Below are positions 1 to 8,095 of a stretch of 64,000 bases of DNA, piece after piece. The position numbers were made by a program, and so were the translations under genes. Source of the DNA: Clostridia bacterium (GTDB lineage Bacteria; Bacillota_A; Clostridia; Christensenellales; Aristaeellaceae). The stretch spans positions 1 to 64,000 of the forward strand of contig JAFZQK010000034.1 of the NCBI GenBank assembly GCA_017620455.1. Direction: 5' to 3'. The notes below the pieces were generated by a model that saw only the letters and a program-made list of their open reading frames with translations, was not told the DNA's origin and made no database searches. Every line of letters begins with the position of its first letter. The first letter of the stretch is position 1.

Positions 1-262
1 CTTTTCCTCTCGTCCCTGCGGGACTCCCGGGCGGAAAAGGCGCAAGGAAAGCATTTTTGCTCTCGCAGGGCATGCTCTGCTTCGCAAAAATGCTCCTCGC
101 AGCGCACAGGTCGCTGCTGCGGATTACACTTGGAGGGGCTGTGGCCCCTCCAAACCACCCTGGGGTTTTCGTTTTTCCCGGTATTCATGTTGCTCATTCT
201 GAAAACCAATATCCTTGTAAACAAAGGGGCTGTTGCAGATTGACTTCTGCAACAGCCCCTTT
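1..262 (-). repeat. Dispersed multi-hairpin repeat, copy 1 (cut by window edge)
   Basis: Read on the minus strand, this stretch matches 33125-33391 along essentially its whole length with scattered substitutions and small indels. It begins inside the rqcH terminator hairpin. It then carries a GGAGGGGC/GCCCCTCC hairpin, a 10-bp GCATTTTTGC/GCAAAAATGC stem, and an outer CTTTTCC/GGAAAAG pair that reaches base 1, so it probably continues outside the window. No coding sequence is evident. The two copies lie in opposite orientation about 33 kb apart. Confidence 0.85.
223..262 (-). terminator. Terminator hairpin of rqcH
   Basis: A 17-bp perfect stem (223-239 with 246-262) has a six-base loop and lies ten bases past the rqcH stop. 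On the minus strand it is followed by TTTGTTTA, as expected for an intrinsic terminator. The bioY terminator at 33125-33166 has the same loop and stem bottom with compensating base changes. Confidence 0.8.
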
Positions 263-272
263 TCCGCAGGGA

Positions 273-2000
273 TCAGCCTTTTTTCAGCGCGGCGATTTCC
301 GCCTCGGAAACGGAAACCACCGCCGTTTTCTGGTCGGTATAGATCACGAAGCCCGCGGGGGCGCCCCCTGGCTTTTTTACGTGCTTGCGCAGCGTGTAAT
401 CCACCGGCACGGAAACGCCCTTGCCCCTGGAATACCAGGCGGCCAGCTTCAGGGCCGTTTCCATGGTCTCCCGGGAGGGCTGCATGCTGCGTACGATCAC
501 GTGGGAGCCGGGCATGTCCTTGGCGTGGAGCCAGGTGTCCGTCCCCCGGGCGGCGGAGGTGAGCCGGTCGTTCTGGGCGCTGTTCTTGCCCACCAGGATC
601 TCCGTGCCGTCCGGGGCCACGAAGCGCAGCGCCTCGCTTTCCCTTTGCTTCTGCTGCTTTTTCCCGCCGGGGGCCTTCACCAATCCGGCGTTTTCCAGGG
701 CCCGGCGCACGTCGGAGAGGTCCTGCTCCGTTTCGCTTTCCTCCAGATCGAAGGAAAGCTGCTCCAGCAGGCCGATCTCCGCCAGGGTCTTTTCCTTCTG
801 CTCCCGGGCCAGCTCCATGGCGATCTTCGCCTTGCGGTAGCGCTTGAAATACTTCTGGGCGTTCTGGGCCGGGGTCAGGGCCGGGTCCAGGGCGATCCCC
901 ACCGTGCCGCCCGCGGGGTCGTAGAAATTCTGCAGTTCCGCCTTTTCCGCCCCCCGGGGCACCAGATAGCCCTGGGCGGTGAGCAGTTCGCCGGCGATGC
1001 GGTATTCCTCCAGCCGGGCGGAGGCGGCGATCTCCTCTTCCTGCAGCGCCAGCTTCTTTTCGTCCCGCTCCATGACGGTTTTGATCAGGCGCTTGAGGGA
1101 CGCGCTTTTCTGGTTCATCCGGTCCCGCCGGTCCCGGCCGAAATAGTATTCGTCCAGCGCCAGGGAGAGGGAGGCGCGGGGCTGCTGCAAAGCGGGATCC
1201 AGGCTCAGGTACGGAAAGGGCAGCACGTCCGCGATCAGCCCGTCCGGGCCCATCTGCACCGTAGGCCGCGCCCGGCCTTCCATTCCCGCAAAAAAGGCGC
1301 ATACGGCCCGGCATGCGTCCCGCAGTTCCAGATCCTTCACGTCCGTCCGCGATCCGCCCGTCACCCGGCAGGCGATCTCCCGGGCGGAGACCGGGGACAG
1401 GCCACGGACGGCCCCGGACAGGGCCTTGTCGAAGGGCCCCGCGGCGGCGGACAGGCGGGAAAGCAGCGCGTCCTCCGTCATTTCCTCCGGGGAAAGCTTA
1501 TCCTGGGCCGGTGGCAGGGTGAAGGGCAGCCCGGGCAGGGCCTGGCGCACCCGGCTCATATCGCCGCTTACGTGGCGGATGGCGTCCACGATCCGCCCGT
1601 TCATCACCAGCGTCAGATTGCTGTGGCGGCCCATCAGCTCCAGATACAGTTCCTTCTGCGCTGTGTCCCCCATCTCGTCCCGGTTCTCCACCGTGATTTT
1701 CAGGATCCTGTCGCCCCCCAGCTGGCAGATCTTTGCGATCCTGCCGCCCTGGAGGTGCTTGCGCATCAGCATGCAGAACATGGGCGCGTCCTGGGGGTTC
1801 TGGTAAGCCGCCTCCGTCAGGTGCGCCCGGGCGAAGGAGGGCGCGGCGGACAGGAGCAGGCGGCGGTTCTTCCCGCCTGCGCGGACCAGCAGCACCAGCA
1901 TGTCCTTTTCCGGCTGGTTCACCCTTTCGATCCGCCCGTCCGTCAGCGTGTCTTTCAGCTCCCGGGCGATAAAGCCCAGCGTCAGGCCATCCATCGGCAT
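273..2000 (-). CDS. rqcH: Rqc2-homolog NFACT protein RqcH
   Basis: This 575-residue protein is of the NFACT family (older names FbpA/Rqc2), which binds peptidyl-tRNA-obstructed 50S subunits and recruits tRNA-Ala to add C-terminal alanine tails for degradation. The N-terminal start (MPMDGLTL) is the typical NFACT-N beginning. The NFACT-R region is near the C-terminus (LHAKDMPGSHVIVR). Length is as expected for the family. It is the last gene of a three-gene minus-strand operon: its ATG lies three bases beyond the stop of the FNT channel gene, and its AAAGGAG site lies inside that gene. The start is well supported. The function is known from the family and has not been tested here. Confidence 0.93.
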   Translation of the reverse strand: MPMDGLTLGFIARELKDTLTDGRIERVNQPEKDMLVLLVRAGGKNRRLLLSAAPSFARAHLTEAAYQNPQDAPMFCMLMRKHLQGGRIAKICQLGGDRILKITVENRDEMGDTAQKELYLELMGRHSNLTLVMNGRIVDAIRHVSGDMSRVRQALPGLPFTLPPAQDKLSPEEMTEDALLSRLSAAAGPFDKALSGAVRGLSPVSAREIACRVTGGSRTDVKDLELRDACRAVCAFFAGMEGRARPTVQMGPDGLIADVLPFPYLSLDPALQQPRASLSLALDEYYFGRDRRDRMNQKSASLKRLIKTVMERDEKKLALQEEEIAASARLEEYRIAGELLTAQGYLVPRGAEKAELQNFYDPAGGTVGIALDPALTPAQNAQKYFKRYRKAKIAMELAREQKEKTLAEIGLLEQLSFDLEESETEQDLSDVRRALENAGLVKAPGGKKQQKQRESEALRFVAPDGTEILVGKNSAQNDRLTSAARGTDTWLHAKDMPGSHVIVRSMQPSRETMETALKLAAWYSRGKGVSVPVDYTLRKHVKKPGGAPAGFVIYTDQKTAVVSVSEAEIAALKKG

Positions 2001-2003
2001 AAA

Positions 2004-2759
2004 TCAAGCGCTCCTTTGCTCGTGGTGGATCCCCATGTAAACCAGAGAAAACCCCGCGCCGCCCAGGATGTTCCCCAGCGTCACGGGAAGCAGATTTTTC
2101 AGCAGGAAATCCCCGGCGGTTTCTTCCGCCCCCGCCAGCATCCCCGCGGGGATATAGTACATATTGGCCACGGAATGCTCAAACCCGCACAGCACGAAGA
2201 GCATCACCGGGAAAAAGCAGCATGCGGCCTTGCCCCCGGCGCTTTCCGCCCCGGACGCCATCCACACCGCGCCGCACACCAGGATATTGCACGCCGCGCC
2301 CCGGACCAGGGCGGGGAAAAAGCCGAGAGCGCACTTGTTCCGGGCGATCTGCGCCGCCGCTTCCCCCAGCGTCCCCTGCAGGAAGCCCCCGGCATACATG
2401 ATCCCCGCCGCCAGCAGGGCCCCCGCGAAGTTGCCCAGGTACACGACGCCCCAATTCCGCAAAACGCCCCGCCACGGGGCTTTCCCCGCCGCGGCCGGGC
2501 CGGCCATGAGACAGTTGCCGGTAAACAATTCCGCCCCGGCCAGCACCACCAGGATCAGCCCCACCGGGAACACGCTGGCCCCCGCCAGCTTCCCGGCGCC
2601 GCCCGTCAGATTCGCCTGCGCCGCCGTGCAGCCGACGGCCCCCAGGGCGATGTACAGCCCCGCCAGCGCCGCAAGCAGAAAGCATTTCCCCGCGGGCAGC
2701 TTCGCCTTTCCCGCGGCGATGCCGCCCCATTTTTGCCAGATCTCCCCGGATGAAAGCAT
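2004..2759 (-). CDS. Formate/nitrite transporter (FNT) family channel
   Basis: A 251-residue integral membrane protein of the FNT family, which moves small monovalent anions such as formate, nitrite, lactate or hydrosulfide across the cytoplasmic membrane. About six hydrophobic helices are visible. The family-typical segment GAELFTGNC follows the third helix region, and a second NILGGAGF segment lies near the C-terminus. AAAGAGGAG precedes the ATG. It sits between a kinase-like gene (24-base gap) and rqcH (3-base gap), so the three are probably cotranscribed. The substrate cannot be told from sequence. In a fermentative anaerobe formate is the usual guess. Confidence 0.88.
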   Translation of the reverse strand: MLSSGEIWQKWGGIAAGKAKLPAGKCFLLAALAGLYIALGAVGCTAAQANLTGGAGKLAGASVFPVGLILVVLAGAELFTGNCLMAGPAAAGKAPWRGVLRNWGVVYLGNFAGALLAAGIMYAGGFLQGTLGEAAAQIARNKCALGFFPALVRGAACNILVCGAVWMASGAESAGGKAACCFFPVMLFVLCGFEHSVANMYYIPAGMLAGAEETAGDFLLKNLLPVTLGNILGGAGFSLVYMGIHHEQRSA

Positions 2760-2783
2760 GTGCGTTTTCTCCTCTTTCCCGTT

Positions 2784-3623
2784 TTATCGGAACAGCCGGC
2801 CCACGGCCTCCCGCCAGGCGTCCAGAAACGCCCGGACGGAGGGCGGGCGCTCGCCCCGCCTTTCCCGGCAGGCCCTTTCCGCCATGGGATAAAGGCTCCC
2901 GGGGCCGATCCAGCTTTCCCGGTCCCTTTTCCCTTCGTTCCCCAGCAGCGCGAAGACCAGCGCCCCCAGGTGATACACCGTGGTGCTCTCGGTCAGGGGC
3001 TGGTCCTTTTCGTATTCCTCGGGGGACAGGAAGCGGGAATCGCCGTACATCCGCCCCCGGTCGTTCACGGCGGGCTTGCGGCGGTACGCATCGATGTCCC
3101 ACGCCACGGCTTTGCCTTTTTCCGGGTCGATCAGCAGGTTTTCATCCGATACCCCCGCGGACACCATGCCGTTTTCCGACAGCCAGGCGTGCAGATCGAA
3201 GATCCCGTCCAGCATGCGCAGCTGCCTGTCCAGGGGCAGGCGCCGGGCCTGATCCCGGCATTGGGCAAGGGTGCGCAGCTCCGTCCAGGGGAACACCGCG
3301 GCGTACCCGGCCCCGGCGGCCCCGTGGGCCAGGAGGGGCAGCAGGGCGGGGTGCCCCGCTTCGTAATACGCCGCCGCGTCCCTGAGCCGCAGCACCGATT
3401 CGTAAGGCCGCGCGCCCCCCACGGCGGTCCAGGCCCCGGCGTATTTCACGATCAGGCGGCCGTAGGGCCCTTCCATAAAGAACCACAGCACGCCGGAGGG
3501 CCTGTCGTCCCGCAGGGCCAGCACCCGTCCGTATCCGGCCAGCCAGGAAAAATCCTCCTCCCGGATCAGGCGGCAGGGCACGCCGTCCACCCGTTGGGTC
3601 ACGATGCCTTCCCTTTCCTCCAT
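2784..3623 (-). CDS. Protein-kinase-fold protein, probable pseudokinase
   Basis: This 279-residue protein resembles Ser/Thr protein kinases. The order is a beta-rich N-lobe with a possible VAIK-type lysine (GRLIVKYAG), a catalytic-loop equivalent (VSAGVSDENLLI) and a DFG equivalent (AWDID). The catalytic aspartate of HRD is not at its expected place; the aligned position is glycine, though the metal-binding Asn and the DFG Asp are kept. It may therefore be a pseudokinase or a diverged small-molecule kinase. No transmembrane or PASTA region is present. I start it at 3623, not 3665, because AAAGGAGG lies eight bases upstream of that ATG. It is the first gene of the FNT-rqcH operon. Confidence 0.7.
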   Translation of the reverse strand: MEEREGIVTQRVDGVPCRLIREEDFSWLAGYGRVLALRDDRPSGVLWFFMEGPYGRLIVKYAGAWTAVGGARPYESVLRLRDAAAYYEAGHPALLPLLAHGAAGAGYAAVFPWTELRTLAQCRDQARRLPLDRQLRMLDGIFDLHAWLSENGMVSAGVSDENLLIDPEKGKAVAWDIDAYRRKPAVNDRGRMYGDSRFLSPEEYEKDQPLTESTTVYHLGALVFALLGNEGKRDRESWIGPGSLYPMAERACRERRGERPPSVRAFLDAWREAVGRLFR

Positions 3624-3696
3624 GCCGCCGCCTCCTTTCCGGGCTTTTTTGTCATTATACACCATTTTCCCTTTATCGGGAAGAACCTAATATTCC

Positions 3697-3769
3697 TGGG
3701 GGAAACCTCTCTTTGTGGCCAAAGAGAGGTTTCCCCCAGACCCCCTTCCGAGAAAGCCATTTGGGGGTC
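3697..3769. repeat. Tandem perfect hairpins in the intergenic region
   Basis: An 18-bp perfect inverted repeat (3697-3714 with 3721-3738, loop GTGGCC) is followed at once by a second stem, GACCCCC (3739-3745) with GGGGGTC (3763-3769). It lies between the divergent kinase-like and tautomerase genes. It lacks a terminal T-run, so it is more like a palindromic interspersed element than a terminator. I found no second copy in the window. Confidence 0.6.
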
Positions 3770-3824
3770 CTTTAGCATGTTTGGATTTTACTATTATGGG
3801 TATTGGCTGGATTATGATATGTTT

Positions 3825-3853
3825 TTGCATTTTCCCGGGAAATGTGATACGAT
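3825..3853 (+). promoter_or_regulatory. Sigma-A-type promoter for the tautomerase-SDR pair
   Basis: TTGCAT at 3825-3830, a 17-base spacer and TACGAT at 3848-3853, about 35 bases upstream of the GTG start. Inferred from consensus only. Confidence 0.45.
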
Positions 3854-3887
3854 AAAGGCGAGCAAACCAGAAAAGGAGGCGTTTTCC

Positions 3888-4229
3888 GTGCCCATGATCC
3901 ACACCCGGGTGAATATCTCCATCCCGAAGGAAACCGAAGAAAAGCTGGCCCGCCGCCTGGGCGAGGCCATCCGTCTGCTGGGCAAAAGCGAAGAATGGCT
4001 GATGCTGCACTTTGATGAAAAATGCCGCTTGTATTTCCGGGGGAAAAGCGACAGCCCCATGGCCTATGTGGAAGTCAAGCTCCTGGGCAGCGCCGGCACC
4101 GACGCCTACGCCTTCATGACCCAGGAAATCTGCCACATCCTGAAAGAAGAGCTTGCCATCCCGCCGGAATGCGTGTACGTGTATTACGACGAAACCGACG
4201 ATTGGGGCTGGAACGGCAGCAATTTCTGA
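3888..4229 (+). CDS. MIF/tautomerase superfamily protein
   Basis: This 113-residue protein belongs to the MIF-like tautomerase group, trimeric beta-alpha-beta enzymes whose catalytic base is the N-terminal proline exposed after Met removal. A GTG start at 3888, with AAAGGAGG at 3872-3879, puts proline at position 2 (M-P-M-I-H), exactly where the family needs it. This decides the start against the long upstream open frame. Length and the C-terminal segment (YYDETDDWGWNGSNF) fit bacterial MIF homologs. The physiological substrate is unknown; phenylpyruvate is the usual test substrate. An SDR gene follows after an 11-base gap, probably cotranscribed. Confidence 0.88.
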   Translation: MPMIHTRVNISIPKETEEKLARRLGEAIRLLGKSEEWLMLHFDEKCRLYFRGKSDSPMAYVEVKLLGSAGTDAYAFMTQEICHILKEELAIPPECVYVYYDETDDWGWNGSNF

Positions 4230-4240
4230 AAGGATCGCCC

Positions 4241-4957
4241 ATGCAGACAGTATTGATCACCGGCGGCAGCCGCGGCATCGGCGCACAGACGGTGCGCGCC
4301 TTTTCCCGGGCGGGCTGGCGCGCCGCCTTCACCTACCTCAGCAGCGAAGAAAAGGCCGCCGCCCTTTCCCGGGAAACCGGGGCCCTCGCCCTGCGCTGCG
4401 ACGCCCGCAGCGAAGAAGAAACGGAGGAAATGGCCCGGCGGGTGCTGCGCGATTTCGGGCATCTGGACGCCCTGATCTGCAGCGCCGGCACATCCTGGAC
4501 GGGCCTATTGCAGGATATGACCGTTCCCGAATGGGACGATCTGTTCGCCGTCCACGTCCGGGGCGCGTTCCTGGCCACGCGGGCGTTCCTGCCGGGCATG
4601 ATTTCCCGTCAATCTGGCAGCGTCCTGTATCTCTCCTCCATGTGGGGGCGGTCCGGCGGCTCCTGCGAGGCGGCCTATTCCGCCTGCAAGGCGGCGCTGA
4701 TCGGGCTGACGAAGGCCCTGGCCAAGGAAGCGGGGCCCTCCCGGGTGCGGGTGAACTGCCTGTGCCCCGGGGCGATCCGGACGGACATGCTTTCCGGCTA
4801 TTCGGAAAGCGATCTGGAAGCGCTGCGCCTGGAAACCCCCCTGCAGCGCCTGGGAAAGCCGGAGGATATCGCCGCCGCCGCCCTGTTCCTGTGCGGACCG
4901 GACGCCTCCTTCATCACCGGCCAGGCCCTGGGCGTCGACGGCGGATATATCATCTGA
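4241..4957 (+). CDS. FabG-like short-chain dehydrogenase/reductase
   Basis: A 238-residue classical SDR, probably an NADP(H)-dependent ketoacyl or alcohol reductase. It shows the Rossmann motif TGGSRGIG at residues 7-14, the NAG-equivalent CSAG, a catalytic Ser in LYLSS, the YSACK active-site Tyr and Lys, and the terminal VDGGYI of FabG-like enzymes. The ATG at 4241 lies 11 bases after the tautomerase stop, with GAAAGG ahead of it. The substrate cannot be assigned. There is no fatty-acid gene cluster around it, so it is probably not the housekeeping FabG. Confidence 0.9.
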   Translation: MQTVLITGGSRGIGAQTVRAFSRAGWRAAFTYLSSEEKAAALSRETGALALRCDARSEEETEEMARRVLRDFGHLDALICSAGTSWTGLLQDMTVPEWDDLFAVHVRGAFLATRAFLPGMISRQSGSVLYLSSMWGRSGGSCEAAYSACKAALIGLTKALAKEAGPSRVRVNCLCPGAIRTDMLSGYSESDLEALRLETPLQRLGKPEDIAAAALFLCGPDASFITGQALGVDGGYII

Positions 4958-4977
4958 CCGGAAACAGGCCGGTTTTT
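4957..4977 (+). terminator. Weak terminator after the SDR
   Basis: ACCGG (4957-4961) pairs with CCGGT (4969-4973) and is followed by TTTT. The stem is only five base pairs, so termination may be partial. Confidence 0.4.
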
Positions 4978-5072
4978 GCATCGCCGCGTTGTTCTTTCTT
5001 TGCTTTTTTTGCGCTTTTGACAAAATTTCAAAAAATGCGGAATCCTCTCTTCCCTCCGGATGAAAGATCATG

Positions 5073-5159
5073 TATAATGTAAGCGGTATCAAACTGTCTT
5101 CCCTGCCGTCGGCGCGAAGGCGCCGCAGCACCCAAGGTACGTCATTGCACGAAAGGGTG
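5073..5159 (+). promoter_or_regulatory. Promoter -10 and structured 5' leader of the PRPP synthetase
   Basis: TATAAT at 5073-5078 is a good -10, but the -35 (near 5050) is poor. The leader then has a perfect six-bp hairpin with a GAAG loop (5110-5125) and a second possible stem, CACCC (5129-5133) with GGGTG (5155-5159). The second stem covers the only ribosome-binding sequence (AAAGGGTG) of the downstream gene. It matches no riboswitch class I recognise. Confidence 0.4.
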
Positions 5160-5166
5160 ATCCGGT

Positions 5167-6381
5167 ATGAACAGCAGCTTTCTTACCGAATGGAACAAGG
5201 ATTTGAAAAGCATCCCCGTCGGCCCGCTCGGCATCATCGCCATGTCCGGCTGCGAGGAAATGGGAAACAAAGTCAACGCCTGGCTGCAGAAATGGAATTC
5301 CCTCCAGGAAAGCCAGGATGAAGAATTTTACACCCTCCCCGGCGTGAACCGGGATTCGTTCCTGATCAAAACGTACTGCCCCCGCTTCGGCACCGGGGAA
5401 AGCAAGGGCGTGATCAAGGAATCCGTCCGCGGCTACGATCTGTACATCATCGTGGACGTGTGCGCATACAACAAGACCTTCCGGATGTACGACATGGAAG
5501 TGCCCATGAGCCCGGACGACCACTTCCAGGATCTCAAGCGCATCATCGCCGCCGTGGGCGGCAAGGCCAAGCGGGTCAGCGTCATCATGCCCATGCTGTA
5601 TGAAAGCCGGCAGCACAAGCGCTCCTCCCGGGAAAGCCTGGACTGCGCGCTGGCCCTGCAGGAGCTGCAGGATTACGGCGTGAGCAACATCATCACCTTC
5701 GACGCCCACGATCCCCGGGTGGCCAACGCGGTGCCCCTGTGCGGCTTTGAAAACGTGATGCCCACCTACCAGATGATCAAGGCCCTGTGCCGCACGGAAA
5801 AAGACCTGGCCATCAATAAAGAAAACATGATGGTGGTTTCCCCCGACGAGGGCGCCATGCAGCGCAATATATTCTATTCCTCCGTGCTGGGGCTGGACCT
5901 GGGCATGTTCTATAAGCGGCGGGATTATACCACCGTCATCAACGGGCGTAACCCCATCGTGGCCCACGAATACCTGGGCGCTTCCGTGGAGGGCAAGGAC
6001 ATCATCGTGGTGGACGATATGATCTCCTCCGGCGACAGCATGCTGGATCTGTGCAGGGAGCTGAAAAAACGCAAAGCGAACCGCATTTACGCCGTGGCCA
6101 CCTTCGCCTTTTTCACCAGCGGCACCGCCGATTTCGACAAGGCCTACAACGAAGGATACCTCACCAAGGTGATCGCCACCAACCTCACCTACCGCCGCCC
6201 GGAGGTGGCCGCCGCCCCCTGGTTCGTGGAGGCGGACCTGAGCAAGTACATTTCCTACATCATCGCCACTTTGAATCACGACCGTTCCCTGGAAAAGCTG
6301 CTCAATCCCTACAACCGGATCAAGAAGCTGCTTTCCCGCTATCAGGCCGAGCAGGCGGAGGCCGGTATCCGCCTGGTGTGA
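5167..6381 (+). CDS. prs: Ribose-phosphate pyrophosphokinase, long form
   Basis: PRPP synthetase makes phosphoribosyl pyrophosphate from ribose 5-phosphate and ATP for purine, pyrimidine, His, Trp and NAD synthesis. The flexible catalytic loop (YESRQHKRSSRE) is near residues 145-156. The PRPP-binding loop VVDDMISSGDSM is near residues 280-290. A pre-loop segment, NGRNPIVAHEY, is also seen. At 404 residues it is about 85-90 longer than the usual 315-residue enzyme. The extra length is in an N-terminal region and in a C-terminal tail with a predicted helix (KKLLSRYQAEQAEAG). No other prs copy is in the window. A tail-anchored coiled-coil gene starts four bases after its stop. Confidence 0.88.
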   Translation: MNSSFLTEWNKDLKSIPVGPLGIIAMSGCEEMGNKVNAWLQKWNSLQESQDEEFYTLPGVNRDSFLIKTYCPRFGTGESKGVIKESVRGYDLYIIVDVCAYNKTFRMYDMEVPMSPDDHFQDLKRIIAAVGGKAKRVSVIMPMLYESRQHKRSSRESLDCALALQELQDYGVSNIITFDAHDPRVANAVPLCGFENVMPTYQMIKALCRTEKDLAINKENMMVVSPDEGAMQRNIFYSSVLGLDLGMFYKRRDYTTVINGRNPIVAHEYLGASVEGKDIIVVDDMISSGDSMLDLCRELKKRKANRIYAVATFAFFTSGTADFDKAYNEGYLTKVIATNLTYRRPEVAAAPWFVEADLSKYISYIIATLNHDRSLEKLLNPYNRIKKLLSRYQAEQAEAGIRLV

Positions 6382-6385
6382 GAAA

Positions 6386-6868
6386 ATGGACCGTCAGGAA
6401 GAAACCCGTCTGATCCCCCGGGAAGAAGCGCAGGAAGCGCTGCCCCAGGAAAATCCCCAGGGCGGAAAGGGCATCGTGCGCACCGCCAAGGATTTTATGA
6501 ACGGCGTCCTCTCCCCCCTGAAGGGCAAGGATATGGGCCAGATGGTGGAGGAGTTCACCGCCGAAATGACCCTGGTGATCGAAGGCTTGAGCGAGGACCA
6601 GGAAAAGCTGGCGCGGCAGACCGACCGCCTGGACGCCCAGCAGACCCAGCTGGAACAGCGGCTCATCGACGAAGCCCACGATCTGAACGTGGCCCTGGAC
6701 GAAAGCAAAAAGGAGCTGGCCGCCCTGAAGGGCAGGCTGGACAAACTGGAAAAGCAATCCGAAAAGGGCAAAAAGGGCGTCACCGCCGCCCTGCGCCAGG
6801 CCACCTGGCTGGTGGGCATCGCGGTGATCGGCTGGATCGTCGTCACGGTCATCAACCTGTTCAAGTAA
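6386..6868 (+). CDS. Tail-anchored coiled-coil protein
   Basis: I do not recognise a family for this 160-residue protein. Residues about 60-125 are charged heptad-like coiled coil (EKLARQTDRLDAQQTQLEQR and on). One C-terminal hydrophobic helix (about residues 138-156, ending VINLFK) would anchor it in the membrane with the coiled coil in the cytoplasm. It begins four bases after the PRPP synthetase stop, so the two are translated from one message. A structural or scaffolding role is inference. It is followed by a strong terminator. Confidence 0.7.
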   Translation: MDRQEETRLIPREEAQEALPQENPQGGKGIVRTAKDFMNGVLSPLKGKDMGQMVEEFTAEMTLVIEGLSEDQEKLARQTDRLDAQQTQLEQRLIDEAHDLNVALDESKKELAALKGRLDKLEKQSEKGKKGVTAALRQATWLVGIAVIGWIVVTVINLFK

Positions 6869-6878
6869 GCAATCCAAC

Positions 6879-6909
6879 CGCACGGCTTTTTTCCCGCCGT
6901 GCGTTTTTT
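6879..6909 (+). terminator. Intrinsic terminator
   Basis: CGCACGGC pairs with GCCGTGCG and is followed by six Ts. It closes the prs operon. Confidence 0.85.
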
Positions 6910-7056
6910 GTTGAAAAATAACGCTTTTTTCATAAAATGCAACCGCCGGTTGACAAATTACCAGCCCCGCTTGGTGGCCTGCAACCGGAAAAAAGCCTAT
7001 GATCAGGCCGTCGGCAGGCAGGAAACGCCGAACGAATCGAACGGAGGAAAAGCAAA

Positions 7057-8034
7057 ATGATCCTGGCAGACAAAATCATTCAGCTCAGAAAAAAGAACGG
7101 CTGGTCCCAGGAGGAGCTAGCGGCCCAGCTGAACGTATCCCGGCAGGCCGTTTCCAAATGGGAAAGCGCCCAGGCAGCCCCGGACCTGAACAAGATATTG
7201 GCCATGAGCCAGCTTTTCGGCGTGACCACCGATTATCTGCTCAAGGACGATCTGGAAGCGGAAGAATTCACCGGCGACGGCGGCTCGCCCGCCCTGCGCC
7301 GGGTGACCCTCGCCGAAGCGGGGGAATTCCTTTCCTGGCGGGACAAGGCGTCCGGGCTCATCGCCGGCGCCCTGCTGCTGTGCGTGCTGGGCGTGATCGC
7401 CCTGCTGGCCATCGGCGCCTCCGCCGGCGCCCTGGGGCTTTCCGAGGACGCGGCGGGCGGCCTGGGCGTGGGCGCGCTGCTGGTGTTCGTGGCGGCGGCG
7501 GTGCTGCTGTTCGTGTACTGCGGGCACAGGAACGAGCCTTACGAATTCCTGGAGAAGGAAGATTTCGATACCGAGTACGGCGTGGACGGCCTGGCCCAGA
7601 AAAAGCGGCAGGACGGGCAGAAGGCCCGGTCGCTGCAGACGGGCGCGGGGCTGGCCATGTGCGTGCTTTCCCCCATTCCCCTGGTGATGAGCGCTCTCCT
7701 GGCCCATACGGATACCGCCCGGATGCTGCTCACCTGCCTGACGCTGCTTCTGGCCGGCGGGGGCGCGGCGCTGATCGTGCTTTCCGGCGTCCGCCGGGCC
7801 GCCGTGGACAAGCTGCTGCGGCAGGGCGATTATTCGCCCGAGGCAAAGCGCGTCGGCAGCGTCACCGGCCCCGTCAGCGTGATTTACTGGCTGCTGGTCA
7901 CGGCGGCCTTCCTGGCCTGGAGCTTCCTGGGCAACGGCTGGAACGTCAGCTGGGTCATCTGGCCCATCGCCGGGGTGCTGTACGCCGCCGTGCGGGTGGT
8001 CTGCACCATGCTGGCGGACAAAAAGAACGCCTGA
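7057..8034 (+). CDS. XRE-family membrane-bound transcriptional regulator
   Basis: A 325-residue protein with an N-terminal HTH_XRE domain (residues about 5-60: QEELAAQLNVSRQAVSKWE is the helix-turn-helix). A linker leads to about six hydrophobic helices in residues 100-320. This architecture is common in Firmicutes, where the HTH binds DNA while the membrane part probably senses the envelope. GGAGG lies ahead of the ATG. It stands alone between terminator- and promoter-bounded units, so the target genes are unknown. Autoregulation is possible because TTGACA occurs at 6950-6955 upstream, but no well-placed -10 is seen. Confidence 0.85.
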   Translation: MILADKIIQLRKKNGWSQEELAAQLNVSRQAVSKWESAQAAPDLNKILAMSQLFGVTTDYLLKDDLEAEEFTGDGGSPALRRVTLAEAGEFLSWRDKASGLIAGALLLCVLGVIALLAIGASAGALGLSEDAAGGLGVGALLVFVAAAVLLFVYCGHRNEPYEFLEKEDFDTEYGVDGLAQKKRQDGQKARSLQTGAGLAMCVLSPIPLVMSALLAHTDTARMLLTCLTLLLAGGGAALIVLSGVRRAAVDKLLRQGDYSPEAKRVGSVTGPVSVIYWLLVTAAFLAWSFLGNGWNVSWVIWPIAGVLYAAVRVVCTMLADKKNA

Positions 8035-8035
8035 T

Positions 8036-8064
8036 TTGCGTTTTTCCGGCAGAAATGCTATAAT
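8036..8064 (+). promoter_or_regulatory. Extended -10 promoter
   Basis: TTGCGT at 8036-8041, a 17-base spacer and TGC-TATAAT (TATAAT at 8059-8064). It drives the gene at 8096. Confidence 0.6.
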
Positions 8065-8095
8065 ATTGTCAGAACAAAAACGGGGAGGTGACGGC

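Noticed and set aside
57..2753. Very long plus-strand open frame (898 codons) opposite rqcH and the FNT gene
   Set aside because: Antisense to two clear genes, rich in Arg, Gly, Pro and His as expected of a high-GC shadow frame, without a ribosome site or domain. The same holds for other long antisense frames, for example 20852-22837 upstream part and 49150-51582.
5080..5166. Known riboswitch (PRPP or ppGpp ykkC type) upstream of prs
   Set aside because: Hairpins are present but the conserved ykkC core sequences are not, so I call it only an unassigned leader.
6950..7003. Promoter TTGACA (6950-6955) with TATGAT (6998-7003) before the XRE gene
   Set aside because: The spacing is 42 bases, far from 16-18, so they do not form one promoter.
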